Assembly: GCF_004005375.1 (NCBI RefSeq)
Contig: NZ_RZUF01000001.1
Span: forward strand, 181,700-245,699
Length of the DNA stretch: 64,000 bases
Direction of reading: 5' to 3'
Origin: Rheinheimera sediminis
GTDB lineage: Bacteria > Pseudomonadota > Gammaproteobacteria > Enterobacterales > Alteromonadaceae
Below are positions 1 through 9,380 of the stretch, piece after piece (the first letter of the stretch is position 1; every line of letters starts with the position of its first letter). The position numbers and the translations under genes were made by a program. The notes under the pieces are model-generated. The model made no database searches. It was not told where the DNA came from and saw only the letters and a program-made list of their open reading frames with translations.

Positions 1-113
1 CCTGATTTAATTGAGCCTAATCATAGCGTTATTTTTTTCATCCTGCATCGTTTGACCTGATACAAGAGTATTTTAACCGCTGTTGCGACGCTTATACCTG
101 GTAAAACCTAATA

Positions 114-138
114 AAAAAACCACCCGCAGGTGGTTTTT
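114..138. terminator. Bidirectional intrinsic terminator
   Basis: A short hairpin (CCACC, loop, GGTGG) lies between an A run and a T run, so it can terminate transcription from either side. It lies 133 bp past the bamC stop and probably ends the dapA-bamC transcript. I see nothing else recognisable in positions 1-270; purC, which follows bamC in E. coli, is not present inside the window. Confidence 0.7.
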
Positions 139-270
139 AACTGGTGATGACTGGATCAGAGCACCATATTACACAGCTATGACTTTTTGACTATGTCGCA
201 CGAAATACGAAACTACAGTCCAAACCAGAGTCTTTGACTCAGTTAAAGCCTCGAGTCCATGGTCTAAAGC

Positions 271-1353
271 CTAAAGTTCGATATTGTCTTTTCTAATAAT
301 CTGCACCAAAGCTTGATGCAAAGCGGTAATTTGCTCGGCCGTCAGTACTTTGCCAGAACTATCGCGCCAGCTAAGGCGGGTTCCAACCTCAGCCTTTGAT
401 AAAACCAACTGATAATCACCTGCTGCCAGTGGCACCACAACCGAATTCTCAGTACCCCATAAGGAATCCCAGAATCCACTGTCTGGCTGTTGATAAGACA
501 GGAAAAAGATATATTTGGTTCTATCCAGATCGTTGACTAAAAACCCGTTCTGTTCAAACATCAATTCTAACTGTGACCAGGCTAAATCAATAGGCTGACC
601 AGTCAGCATCGCTGCATTGCCCTCTGCATCAAAGCCAGTAGTCAGAGTGATCTGACGAGATTGAGCTTTCTTCAGCTTAATTTGTGCCAACTCGACCGTA
701 GCCACTTTGTCTACCAGACGATTGAGGAAGTACACTTCTTCTCGTTTTTGCGCTATGGCTGACAACTTAGCGTTATTGTCAATGAAACGATGCTCCAGTA
801 ACTGTACCCGAACTCCTACAGAACGACCGTGAGTTTTTGGTTCAAGAACCACCAGGAAACGGCTTTGTTCTTTTTCAACCATATCTTTCCACAGCCAAAA
901 ACCTTCCTCTTCAAAACGGCTGACCCAGCCTGTTTCAAAAACTAAAGCATCCTGATCTTTCTGTGTGATTTCGATTTGTTTCTCTGCACCAAAATCCTGC
1001 ACATTCTTTCTCAGATAAGGTAATAACTCGCCGGTAAACTCCGAACGTTCAAACCAAATGCGGGCTTCTTTTTCTTCTTCCTCCACCCTGCTATTGGTTG
1101 CAAGCGCCAGTACCTGCATGGGTGATTTCAGTTCCACTTCCGTCACGGGGGCGTTTGGAGCTGCAGGAATATCGAACTGTGCAGGTCTTTTCGCTGCCAC
1201 CAATCCGGCTGGTACTTTTAACTCAGCCACTGGTTTTGCCTCTGCCGGAGCTTGCTCAACCACGTCGTCAGGGAACAAAGAACAACCAGAAATAAATAAA
1301 GAGGCAACTAAGCTTGCCGGTATCCAATACTGCACTATAAAACTCCTACACAT
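271..1353 (-). CDS. bamC: Outer membrane assembly lipoprotein BamC
   Basis: BamC is a lipoprotein of the BAM complex that folds beta-barrel proteins into the outer membrane. The product (360 aa) starts with a hydrophobic stretch ending in a lipobox, FISGC, with the lipidated Cys near residue 24, followed by a Pro/Ala-rich unstructured segment and two mixed domains, as in known BamC. It sits directly downstream of dapA, the same order as in E. coli. The ATG at 1353 overlaps the dapA stop by 8 bp. An alternative GTG at 1335 has a better ribosome site (AGGAG, 6 nt upstream), so the true start may be there, although that would remove the only basic residue of the signal peptide. Confidence 0.88.
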   Translation of the reverse strand: MCRSFIVQYWIPASLVASLFISGCSLFPDDVVEQAPAEAKPVAELKVPAGLVAAKRPAQFDIPAAPNAPVTEVELKSPMQVLALATNSRVEEEEKEARIWFERSEFTGELLPYLRKNVQDFGAEKQIEITQKDQDALVFETGWVSRFEEEGFWLWKDMVEKEQSRFLVVLEPKTHGRSVGVRVQLLEHRFIDNNAKLSAIAQKREEVYFLNRLVDKVATVELAQIKLKKAQSRQITLTTGFDAEGNAAMLTGQPIDLAWSQLELMFEQNGFLVNDLDRTKYIFFLSYQQPDSGFWDSLWGTENSVVVPLAAGDYQLVLSKAEVGTRLSWRDSSGKVLTAEQITALHQALVQIIRKDNIEL

Positions 1354-2227
1354 TAATCTGGGCTTGTCTCAGCGCTTGTTCGATTACGCTTTGGTGAATT
1401 GGTTCCAACCGGGTCAAAGGTAATCTCGCCATATCATCAGCGATTAACCCCATTTTCAGCAGTGCCCACTTACTCGGGATAGGATTGGCTTCGATAAACA
1501 ACTGATGATGCAAGCCTTGCAGCTTGTGATCGAGTTGCGTTGCCAATTCAGTATTTTTTTCAAGGGCTGCTTTTGACATCTGAGCCATCAAAGCAGGCGC
1601 GATATTAGTGGTTACAGAAATAACACCATGACCACCTTTTAACATAAATTCGCAGCAACTGGCATCGTCACCACTGAATAATAAAAAATCTGCCGGACAC
1701 AAAGCCTGTAATTGAGCCAGACGTTGCATAGAGCCAGTCGCTTCTTTAATACCGACAATGTTCGGGGTTTTCGCAAGTTCAGCCACAGTTTCCGGTAATA
1801 AATCAACCCCAGTGCGGCCTGGCACGTTGTATAAAATAACAGGCTTGTCTGTAGAAGCAGCAACAGCCTGATAATGCGCCAACATGCCTTTTTGCATAGG
1901 TTTGTTGTAGTAAGGCGTCACTGTTAAAAAGCCAGCTACTGGCAATGCGGATAAAATTTTTGTTTTCTCCACCGCATCAGCAGTCGAATTCGAGCCATTG
2001 CCCGCTATCACAGGAATGCGACCATCGACCTGGGCCAAAACCGCCTTGAGTACTTCTAACTGTTCGGAAAAACTTAAAGTAACGGATTCGCCTGTGGTGC
2101 CCATAATCACCAAAGCATCGGTCTGATTGTTCAGATGGAAATCGACCAGCCGCTTCAGGCTGCCATAGTCCACAGCACCATCAGTATCCATCGGGGTGAT
2201 CAAAGCAACAATACTTCCGCTAAACAT
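1346..2227 (-). CDS. dapA: 4-hydroxy-tetrahydrodipicolinate synthase
   Basis: DapA condenses pyruvate with aspartate semialdehyde, the first committed step of lysine and diaminopimelate synthesis, in the cytoplasm. The product has 293 aa, the usual length. Visible family signatures are GSIVALITPM at the N-terminus, GTTGES, the YNVPGRTG segment with the conserved Tyr, and GIKEATG, which holds the Schiff-base lysine. The frame is open further upstream, but the ATG at 2227 gives the canonical start MFSGSIVALITPM. It is cotranscribed with bamC and divergent from gcvR. There is no visible regulatory element in the 142-bp divergent gap. Confidence 0.96.
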   Translation of the reverse strand: MFSGSIVALITPMDTDGAVDYGSLKRLVDFHLNNQTDALVIMGTTGESVTLSFSEQLEVLKAVLAQVDGRIPVIAGNGSNSTADAVEKTKILSALPVAGFLTVTPYYNKPMQKGMLAHYQAVAASTDKPVILYNVPGRTGVDLLPETVAELAKTPNIVGIKEATGSMQRLAQLQALCPADFLLFSGDDASCCEFMLKGGHGVISVTTNIAPALMAQMSKAALEKNTELATQLDHKLQGLHHQLFIEANPIPSKWALLKMGLIADDMARLPLTRLEPIHQSVIEQALRQAQINV

Positions 2228-2369
2228 GCTAAAGGCTCCATAATTTTCAGGCTGCCTATGGTAATGACGAGCGGCAACAAACACAAGCAAGTGACTGTCA
2301 CAGAGGTGAAATTTACGCTAAATATGCTAAACTTCGCAGCCGTTTTTCATTCAGAGACATCAACTTAGC

Positions 2370-2897
2370 ATGCCACAACAATTGGTCGTCACTGCGATAG
2401 GCGCAGACAGAACAGGGCTGGTCAGTCGTCTCGCACGTCTGGTTACGGATTGTAATTGCAATATAGTAGATAGCCGTATGGCAATTTTTGGTAGTGAATT
2501 CACTTTTATTATGCTGCTATCGGGCGATGCAGTGGCGATCAGCCGAATTGAATATTTATTACCAGGTTTAGGCTATGAACTTGATCTGCTGACCATGACC
2601 AAACGTACTACAGCACGGCCTACAACAGCCATCAGCGCACATTATGTGCTGGAATACACAGGAAAAGACGAAGTAGGTACTTTAGGCGCTATCACAACTT
2701 TGCTGGCTAATCACCAGATCCATATTGGGGCGCTGCGTACTGAAACATTAACTGCCCCAGAAACTGGACAGCTGTTAAATCATTGCACCATGACGGTTCA
2801 GCTGCCACAAGGCGCGGTGGTTGAAGCCATTAGGCACGAACTCTTTGTGTTACTTCAAGAGTTACAGCTGACAGGACGCTTTGAAGCACAGCTATAG
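2370..2897 (+). CDS. gcvR: Glycine cleavage system repressor-type ACT protein GcvR
   Basis: GcvR-type proteins have two ACT domains and in E. coli antagonise GcvA at the glycine cleavage operon, by protein contact rather than DNA binding. Here the first ACT domain covers about residues 4-80 (VVTAIGADRTGLVSRLARLV) and the second about 90-170 (VLEYTGKDEVGTLGAITTLL). Its place between dapA and bcp is the same as in E. coli. No gcv gene lies in the window, so the target is inferred from the family only. Confidence 0.85.
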   Translation: MPQQLVVTAIGADRTGLVSRLARLVTDCNCNIVDSRMAIFGSEFTFIMLLSGDAVAISRIEYLLPGLGYELDLLTMTKRTTARPTTAISAHYVLEYTGKDEVGTLGAITTLLANHQIHIGALRTETLTAPETGQLLNHCTMTVQLPQGAVVEAIRHELFVLLQELQLTGRFEAQL

Positions 2898-2926
2898 AAC
2901 TCATTTAGCAGGGATAAGGAACCACA

Positions 2927-3400
2927 ATGAACAGATTAACTACAGGACAAACAGCTCCGGATTTTAGTTTGCCAGACCAATCAGGCCAGTTGGTGCAACT
3001 CAGCACTTTACTGCAAAAAAGCCGCGTCTTAGTGTATTTTTACCCTAAAGCAATGACTCCAGGCTGCACAGTACAAGCCTGTGGCTTGCGTGACAGCAAA
3101 CAACAACTGGCAGATTTTAATGTACAAGTAGTTGGCATCAGTATTGATGCACCTGCTCGTTTAGCCAAGTTTGTACAAAAAGAGCAATTAAACTTTAAGC
3201 TGCTTGGTGATGAAGACCACAAAATAGCGGAAGCTTTTGGTGTCTGGGGTGAAAAAAAGTTTATGGGGAAAATCTATGACGGCATTCACCGCATCAGTTT
3301 CCTTATCGAGCAAGATGGTAAAGTCAGTCAGGTCTTTGATGACTTTAAAACCAGCAATCATCATGACGTCGTTTTGGCATATCTAAAAAGTACGGTGTAG
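2927..3400 (+). CDS. bcp: Thioredoxin-dependent thiol peroxidase (Bcp/PrxQ)
   Basis: This is a peroxiredoxin of the Bcp/PrxQ class, which reduces hydrogen and organic peroxides using thioredoxin. The 157-aa product shows the motif TPGCTVQACGLRD with the peroxidatic Cys47 and the resolving Cys52 five residues later, an arrangement typical of PrxQ. The active-site Pro and Thr precede Cys47. It follows gcvR by 29 bp with a GGGATAAGGA ribosome site and is probably cotranscribed with it, as in E. coli. Confidence 0.93.
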   Translation: MNRLTTGQTAPDFSLPDQSGQLVQLSTLLQKSRVLVYFYPKAMTPGCTVQACGLRDSKQQLADFNVQVVGISIDAPARLAKFVQKEQLNFKLLGDEDHKIAEAFGVWGEKKFMGKIYDGIHRISFLIEQDGKVSQVFDDFKTSNHHDVVLAYLKSTV

Positions 3401-3513
3401 GTCGGTTAATCTCATTCATTTGGACGTCAGCCGCATTTTCGCTCTTTTTTCAGGCTATCCATTATGCTGAGTTTTTTAATCTTTTTGTAAAGCTTTGTAA
3501 AAGGATCTTTAGT

Positions 3514-4620
3514 ATGCACAAATCCGCCTTGCTAGGCCTTGTTATGAGTCTGGCTGCACTGCCACTGCAGGCAGAATCCCTGAAAACTGAGAAAGTTACC
3601 TTGGATATGCAAACTCTGGCTTCGGGATTAAATCATCCCTGGGCTATGCAGTTTTTGCCTGATGGCTCTTTATTAGTTACTGAGCGCGCAGGATCCATGC
3701 GCTATATCAGCAAAACTGGTGTAAAAAGTGACGTCATTCAGGGCTTACCTGCTGTGCATGCTCAAGGCCAGGGTGGCTTGCTGGGTTTGGTGTTGGATCC
3801 TGACTTTGCAAAAAATCAAACCATTTACTTTAGTTTCAGTGAACCACGTGATGGTGGCGTCAATGCAACAGCTGTCGCCAGTGCCATTCTGGATGGCCAG
3901 ACTCTGAAACAAGTGAAGGTTATTTTCCGTCAGGCTGAAGCCATTGACAGCAACTACCACTACGGTGGTCGTCTGGTATTTAGCCCTTCAGGTGAGCTAT
4001 TTATTACCTTAGGCGATCGGGGCTCACGTCGTGATGGGGCACAAGAGTTGTCAGGTCACTTTGGTAAAGTCGTCAAAGTCAATAAAGATGGTACCCCTGC
4101 TGCGGGTAACCCTTTTGCTGACAGAGCCGATGCGAAACCAGACGTCTGGTCTTATGGGCATCGAAATATCCAGGGGGCTGCAGTTCACCCACAAACCGGC
4201 GTGCTATGGACACATGAACATGGTCCTCAAGGCGGTGATGAAATCAATATTCCAGCTGCAGGAAAAAACTATGGCTGGCCGGTAATTACCTACGGTGAAG
4301 AATACGGTGGCGGTGTGATAGGTCAAAAGACCAAAGCAGGCCTGGAGCAGCCACTGCATTTATGGGTACCTTCTATCGCCCCTAGCGGTATGAGCTTTTA
4401 CACTGGAAGCCAAATTAATGGCTGGCAAAATAACCTTTTAATCGGTTCACTAAAATTTGGCCAACTGGTCAGGTTAGAACTGACAGGTGATAAAGTCAGT
4501 CATGAAGAACGTATACGGATAGGCGCACGTATTCGTGACGTGCAGGCAGGTCCAGACGGCTCTGTCTATCTGCTGACTGACGAAGATGACGGTAAGTTAT
4601 TACGTTTATCACCACAATAA
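3514..4620 (+). CDS. Periplasmic PQQ-dependent aldose sugar dehydrogenase (YliI/Asd type)
   Basis: Soluble quinoprotein of the glucose/sorbosone dehydrogenase family, a six-bladed beta-propeller that oxidises aldoses in the periplasm with PQQ as cofactor. An N-terminal signal peptide ends near residue 20 (ALPLQA-ES). Family landmarks seen are HPWAMQFLPDGSLLVTER at the first blade, the active-site segment YGGRLVFSPSGELFITLGDRG, SYGHRNIQG, and WTHEHGPQGGDEIN followed by NYGWP. The length (368 aa) matches E. coli YliI. The next gene, 16 bp downstream, encodes a PqqU-like receptor that could bring in the cofactor. No PQQ biosynthesis genes are in the window. Confidence 0.9.
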   Translation: MHKSALLGLVMSLAALPLQAESLKTEKVTLDMQTLASGLNHPWAMQFLPDGSLLVTERAGSMRYISKTGVKSDVIQGLPAVHAQGQGGLLGLVLDPDFAKNQTIYFSFSEPRDGGVNATAVASAILDGQTLKQVKVIFRQAEAIDSNYHYGGRLVFSPSGELFITLGDRGSRRDGAQELSGHFGKVVKVNKDGTPAAGNPFADRADAKPDVWSYGHRNIQGAAVHPQTGVLWTHEHGPQGGDEINIPAAGKNYGWPVITYGEEYGGGVIGQKTKAGLEQPLHLWVPSIAPSGMSFYTGSQINGWQNNLLIGSLKFGQLVRLELTGDKVSHEERIRIGARIRDVQAGPDGSVYLLTDEDDGKLLRLSPQ

Positions 4621-4636
4621 AGAGCAACTTCTCTGC

Positions 4637-6655
4637 ATGAACACATTACCTTTTAAACTGAGCGCTTTAGCGCTCAGTTTTTTTTCTGTCGCAGCCAGCG
4701 CAGAAGAAACCAAAGTACCCGATGAAATTATAGTAGTCACAGCTCAGGGTCAGCAATCGCCATGGCTGGGTAGTGCTGCCAGCAGTTTTCGCAGAGACCT
4801 TGCCAACGCGTCGCTGCAAATTGATGCGGCTGCTCTGTTTCAGCATATTCCAGGCATTCAGGCAGACAGCAGGGCAAACTATGCACAAGACAGCAGATTA
4901 AGCGCCAGAGGTTTTGGTAGTCGCAGCAGTTTTGGTATTCGCGGCATTCGCTTGTTGCAAGACGGTATTCCGCTATCCAGCCCGGATGGGCAAGGCCAGC
5001 TGAGTTCTGTATTGTTGGATCAACTGGAATCCGTTGAAGTATTGACAGGTCCTCTCGCTGTTTTGTACGGCAATGCAGCTGGCGGAGTGGTCGCGTTGCA
5101 AAGCCGCTGGCCCACAGAAAACCTTGCATCAGTGCAGCTCAGTCATAGTCAGTTTGCCCGCCAACAGCTACTATCAGGCGCTTTAGTACAAGGTAAGCAT
5201 GCGTTATCCATTAGTCTGAAGAATGCTGAGTTACAAAGCCCACGCCAACACAGCAATGCAAAAAAGCAACAAGCGCAGTGGTTATGGCAAAGTGCTTTTG
5301 ATAACGAGCTAAAACTACAACTGCGCTACGATTGGTCTTACGATCCTTTGTTGCAGGATCCACTGGGGTTGACCTTACAAGAATGGCAAAACGACCCTCG
5401 TCAGACTGCCGCCAATGCACTGAGATTTAACACCCGAAAATTTAGCAAACAACAACAATGGAGCCTGAACCTGTCGCAACAACTGGAGCAGCAAAGCTGG
5501 CGTCTGGCCGCATGGGCAGGCCAACGTGATGTGGGCCAATATCTGGGCTTTGATGGCGTTGCCCCGACTTCAGCGGGTGGTGTGGTTGATTTAAGCCGGC
5601 CTTATCAGGGCTTGGATGCATCCTACAGCTGGCAACTTGGGCAATTGCGTTTAACTGCAGGGGCAAGCCTGGAACAAAGCACGGACAAACGTCGCGGTTA
5701 TGTGAATAATCAGGGCGTACAAGGTGATCTGCGCCGGAACGAGGAAGGCGAAGTACAGTCAGTCGACTTATACAGCCGTTTTGTCTGGGATTTAACCCCA
5801 GATTGGCAGCTTAGTGGAGGGGTAAGACACTCTGAGCTGGATTTTGATGTGACTGACTTCTATATCACAGCACAAAATCCGGACGACAGCGGTTCGACAT
5901 CGTTCAACAAAATCTCCGCTGCTTTAGCCGTCAATTTTGCTCAGTCTGAGCATTTATCCTGGTACCTCAGTACAGGTCGTGGTTTTGAGACCCCTACTTT
6001 TACTGAAATGGCTTATCAGACCGATGGAGTTGGCCTGAATTTGGGCCTCCAGGCCAGTACCAATCAGCAATGGGAATTGGGAAACAAATGGCTGCAACAT
6101 AACTGGCGTTCCAGTGCCGCCGTATTTTTGGTCAAAAGTGAAAATGAGTTAGTGGTAGACAGATCAATAGGCGGTCGCACCAGCTACAGAAATGCCAGTG
6201 AAACAAAGCGAACAGGGGTGGAATTGTCAGCCTTATGGTTCGCTTCCGCAGCGTGGCAACACCAATGGACTTTGACTCAACTCAATGCCGTTTTTCAGCA
6301 AGGCGAGCTGGATGGTAACTGGCTGCCGGGTGTCGCCAGACAACAAGCTCAATGGCAAATCAGTTGGATGCCGCAACAAAGCTCTGACTTGACGGTACAG
6401 CTTACAACTTTATATCGTAGCAAGGTAGCAACCAGCGACCAAAATCAATTGTTTGCGCCCGCTTCTACTGTTTATCACCTCAAACTGATGGCGGAATCCA
6501 GCCTGGCTGATCTGGCATTGAAGTACTGGTTGGGTGTAGACAATCTGACAGATAAAAATTACGTTGGAGCTGTGGTAGTCAATCAAGCTAATGGACGCGC
6601 ATTTGAACCTGCGTTACCCCGTTCTGTCTCCATGGGGCTGAACCTGAGTTTTTAA
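4637..6655 (+). CDS. pqqU: TonB-dependent receptor resembling the PQQ importer PqqU (YncD)
   Basis: Outer-membrane TonB-dependent transporter of 672 aa with a signal peptide (SFFSVAASA), a TonB box-like segment (DEIIVVTA), a plug and a 22-strand barrel. From memory of E. coli YncD, several blocks match closely: NYAQD and GFGSRS in the plug, then GIRGIRL, DGIP, PDGQGQ, LYGNA-GGV, GRGFETPT, NLGL-STN and a C-terminal DNLTDKNYVGAVVVN. E. coli YncD was renamed PqqU because it imports pyrroloquinoline quinone. The ATG at 4637 is chosen because it is followed directly by a normal signal peptide; the frame is open upstream into the preceding gene. Placement 16 bp after a PQQ-dependent dehydrogenase supports the assignment. 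Substrate is inferred. Confidence 0.85.
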   Translation: MNTLPFKLSALALSFFSVAASAEETKVPDEIIVVTAQGQQSPWLGSAASSFRRDLANASLQIDAAALFQHIPGIQADSRANYAQDSRLSARGFGSRSSFGIRGIRLLQDGIPLSSPDGQGQLSSVLLDQLESVEVLTGPLAVLYGNAAGGVVALQSRWPTENLASVQLSHSQFARQQLLSGALVQGKHALSISLKNAELQSPRQHSNAKKQQAQWLWQSAFDNELKLQLRYDWSYDPLLQDPLGLTLQEWQNDPRQTAANALRFNTRKFSKQQQWSLNLSQQLEQQSWRLAAWAGQRDVGQYLGFDGVAPTSAGGVVDLSRPYQGLDASYSWQLGQLRLTAGASLEQSTDKRRGYVNNQGVQGDLRRNEEGEVQSVDLYSRFVWDLTPDWQLSGGVRHSELDFDVTDFYITAQNPDDSGSTSFNKISAALAVNFAQSEHLSWYLSTGRGFETPTFTEMAYQTDGVGLNLGLQASTNQQWELGNKWLQHNWRSSAAVFLVKSENELVVDRSIGGRTSYRNASETKRTGVELSALWFASAAWQHQWTLTQLNAVFQQGELDGNWLPGVARQQAQWQISWMPQQSSDLTVQLTTLYRSKVATSDQNQLFAPASTVYHLKLMAESSLADLALKYWLGVDNLTDKNYVGAVVVNQANGRAFEPALPRSVSMGLNLSF

Positions 6656-6676
6656 TCACACTACTCTTATCTCAGT

Positions 6677-6708
6677 GCAGAGCTTAACTATCACGGACTA
6701 AGCTCTGC
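6677..6708. repeat. Inverted repeat in the pqqU-bepA gap, possible terminator
   Basis: Two perfect 10-bp arms (GCAGAGCTTA and its complement) are separated by 12 bp, 21 bp past the pqqU stop. No T run follows, so it would be a weak intrinsic terminator at best. The rest of the 316-bp gap (6656-6971) holds no gene that I can see and presumably carries the bepA promoter. Confidence 0.45.
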
Positions 6709-6971
6709 CTGCTGCTAAAATGCAGATTATGTTGAACTTCATAGGTTTTTTCCTGCCAAAGACAGTGAAATTAGCAAGTGATTTAACAGGTTCGAGCTGA
6801 ACCACTGTAGACTCCGTTTTTCTCTGGCCCTATCCATTGCCATAAGCCAAACCTAAGATGGTTTCGGTGCTTAATGCCAGGGTAAATGGATGAAAAAAAG
6901 CTGGGGTAAGCGAACCAACTGAATTAAAATCGCCCGTGTTTAACGCAGATATGACTGAGTTCAAAAAATAA

Positions 6972-8432
6972 ATGAAGCAAATTGCAGTAAAAAGACATCT
7001 CGTGAAGCTTAGCCTGTTTGGTTTATGTTTAGCTTTGACCTCCGTGACCTCAGTTCAGGCCAATAATGCGTTACCTGACATAGGGGGTAATGCTTTTTCA
7101 ACTTTAACACCGGATAAAGAAAAACAACTTGGTGATGTGATGATGCGTCAAACCAAAGGCCAATTGCCTATGGTATATGACCCTCTGCTGGATGAATACC
7201 TGAACTCTATGGGTAATCAAATGGTGGCGAAAGCACAGGATGTTAAATTCCCGTTCAGGTTCTATTGGGTCAATGACAAAAACATCAACGCTTTTGCCAC
7301 TCTTGGCGGCAATATAGTGTCCCACACCGGCACCTTGGCGGTTTCTGACAGCGAAAGTGAATTTGCTTCTGTAATAGCACACGAAATTTCTCACGTCACA
7401 CAGCGCCATATAGCCCGTTCTGTTGAAGCCCGATCACAAAACGGCCCTCTCACACTGGCTGGTATTTTAGGTTCAATTCTGCTGGCTACAGTGAATCCTG
7501 AAGCAGGCATGGCGGGTATTATGGCTGCTCAGGGGCTGGCTCAACAAAGCGCAATCAATTTTACCCGCAGTAATGAGCAAGAAGCAGACCGTATCGGTAT
7601 TCAACTGTTGGCAGACGCTGGTTACAACCCTTATGCTGTTCCTGAATTCTTTAACAAGCTGGCGGAAAAAAGCCGCTTTGCCAATACTCAACTGGCTTTT
7701 TTATACACCCACCCTTTGTCACAATCCCGGGTAGCTGATTCTCGCTTAAGGGCTGAGCAGTTTCCCAAACGTTTTGTCGCTGATAGTCAGGATTATGTCT
7801 TATCTAAGGCGCGTGTTATGGCCAGATACCACTATAAAACCGAAGACGCGCAAAACCATTTTTTACGCAAACTCGCTGAGCCAGGTGGCAATACCAAGGC
7901 CAACCAATATGGTCTGGCTATTGCTTATTTTGATGATAAACAAGTGGACAAAGCCGAACAAATCATCACTAAACTACTTCAACAAGAACCTGATAATTTG
8001 TATTACATCGATGTCTACACTGACATATTGCTATCGCAAGGCAAAACTGAAAAAGCCATGACCATGCTCGAGCAACAGTACTTGCTCAAACCTAATAATC
8101 AGGTCGTGACACTGAACTATGCCAATGCCGCTATTCAGGGCAAAGCCTACCGACTGGCCATACATTTATTACGTAACTTACTGTATTACAAGAATGATAT
8201 TTTCCCAGCCTATGAAATGCTGGCGGATACTTATAAAGCGATGGAGGACTTCGCTCGTTATTACGAAGCCAGAGCTGAGTTATATTACCAAATGGCTATC
8301 TACCCCAAAGCTATTGATGATTTAAATGAGGCATTAAATCATCTGGAGCCAAATAACAGTTTGGAAAACCGACGTATTGAAGCCAAGAAAAAACAATGGC
8401 AAACAGAACTAAACCGTCTGAAACGTTTGTAA
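6972..8432 (+). CDS. bepA: Periplasmic beta-barrel assembly-enhancing metalloprotease BepA
   Basis: M48 metallopeptidase with C-terminal TPR repeats that helps LptD maturation and degrades stalled outer-membrane proteins in the periplasm. The product (486 aa, the usual length) has a signal peptide ending near residue 30 (SVQA-NN), the zinc motif HEISH at 137-141, the third ligand Glu204 in NEQEAD, and the gate-type His247 in YTHPLSQSR. TPR-like helices occupy roughly residues 310-470. The following yfgD-like gene lies 16 bp away; the same pair is adjacent in E. coli (yfgC-yfgD). Confidence 0.94.
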   Translation: MKQIAVKRHLVKLSLFGLCLALTSVTSVQANNALPDIGGNAFSTLTPDKEKQLGDVMMRQTKGQLPMVYDPLLDEYLNSMGNQMVAKAQDVKFPFRFYWVNDKNINAFATLGGNIVSHTGTLAVSDSESEFASVIAHEISHVTQRHIARSVEARSQNGPLTLAGILGSILLATVNPEAGMAGIMAAQGLAQQSAINFTRSNEQEADRIGIQLLADAGYNPYAVPEFFNKLAEKSRFANTQLAFLYTHPLSQSRVADSRLRAEQFPKRFVADSQDYVLSKARVMARYHYKTEDAQNHFLRKLAEPGGNTKANQYGLAIAYFDDKQVDKAEQIITKLLQQEPDNLYYIDVYTDILLSQGKTEKAMTMLEQQYLLKPNNQVVTLNYANAAIQGKAYRLAIHLLRNLLYYKNDIFPAYEMLADTYKAMEDFARYYEARAELYYQMAIYPKAIDDLNEALNHLEPNNSLENRRIEAKKKQWQTELNRLKRL

Positions 8433-8448
8433 CATCAAGGCATTATTT

Positions 8449-8796
8449 ATGATTACCCTGTATCACAACAATCGCTGCTCAAAAAGTCGTGAAGCTTTGG
8501 CTCTACTGGAACAAAGCGGCAAAACCTTTTCAGTTCGCTACTACCTGGAAAACCCTTTATCTGCTGACGAGCTAAAGGTTTTACTCGCTGCTCTGCAGTT
8601 GCCTGCCCGTGAGCTGTTGCGTAGTAAAGAAGATGAGTACAAAATTCTGGGCCTGGCCGATCCGGCGTGTTCTGAGCAGCAGCTGATTGAAGCGCTGGCG
8701 CGTCATCCAAAACTAATGGAAAGACCCGTTTTACAAGTAGCAGACAAAGCAGTCATAGCACGCCCTGCCGATAAAATGCAGGCATTGCTGGCATGA
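8449..8796 (+). CDS. ArsC/Spx-family thiol protein (YfgD type)
   Basis: Small thioredoxin-fold protein of the arsenate reductase family, 115 aa. The N-terminal YHNNRCSKSREAL carries the single active-site Cys9, and later ELLRSKEDEYK and RPVLQ match the arsenate reductase pattern. The position behind bepA matches E. coli yfgD, whose physiological substrate is not established, so arsenate reduction should not be assumed; no arsenic resistance genes are nearby. It overlaps the next gene by 4 bp and is translationally coupled to it. Confidence 0.85.
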   Translation: MITLYHNNRCSKSREALALLEQSGKTFSVRYYLENPLSADELKVLLAALQLPARELLRSKEDEYKILGLADPACSEQQLIEALARHPKLMERPVLQVADKAVIARPADKMQALLA

Positions 8797-9380
8797 AAAC
8801 ACTGGTACTGATTTTGTATTACTCGCGCCATGGCTCTGTGACGGCATTGGCTGAAAAAATTGCTATTGGCGCACAGCAAGCCGGTGCTGAAGTCCTGGTG
8901 CGAACAGTACCAGCTCTGGATGGCTCGACATCAGGCCGACATCCGGTTGTCACAGAACAAGACCTGCTGGCGGCAGATGGTTTTGCCTTTGGTAGCCCGG
9001 TACGTTTTGGCAATATGGCCGCACCACTGAAAGCATTTTGGGATAACACCAGTGGCTTATGGCTTAAGGGGGCTTTGATGGATAAGCCTGCCGGTGTATT
9101 TACCTCCTCCGGTAGTATGCATGGCGGTAATGAAGCCAACTTACTCAGTATGATGCTCCCTTTATTGCACCATGGCATGCTGGTGATCGGCTTGCCCTAC
9201 CTGGAGCCAGAACTGCATCATACCCAAAGCGGCGGTACCCCTTATGGTCCAAGCCATATCAGTGGTTTATCGGGTTCAGATAAGTTAAGTAAAGATGAAC
9301 ATCAACTGGCCATTCAATTTGGCAAACGTTTGGCATTGGCAGCCATAGCACTAAAAACTTCGGGATTCACTACTTTATGA
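8793..9380 (+). CDS. wrbA: WrbA-type NAD(P)H:quinone oxidoreductase
   Basis: Flavodoxin-like FMN enzyme that reduces quinones by two electrons and so limits redox cycling. The 195-aa product shows the FMN phosphate loop YYSRHGSVTALA near residues 9-20, GSPVRFGNMAAPLKAFWD near 68-85 and GGTPYG-HI near the C-terminus, all family landmarks. It overlaps both neighbours by 4 bp, which makes arsC-like/wrbA/DUF2069 a tightly coupled unit behind bepA. Confidence 0.88.
   Translation: MKTLVLILYYSRHGSVTALAEKIAIGAQQAGAEVLVRTVPALDGSTSGRHPVVTEQDLLAADGFAFGSPVRFGNMAAPLKAFWDNTSGLWLKGALMDKPAGVFTSSGSMHGGNEANLLSMMLPLLHHGMLVIGLPYLEPELHHTQSGGTPYGPSHISGLSGSDKLSKDEHQLAIQFGKRLALAAIALKTSGFTTL

Noticed and set aside
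8449..8796. Arsenic resistance gene
   Set aside because: The family is right but the neighbours (bepA, wrbA) match the yfgD context, and no arsR, arsB or acr3 gene is near.
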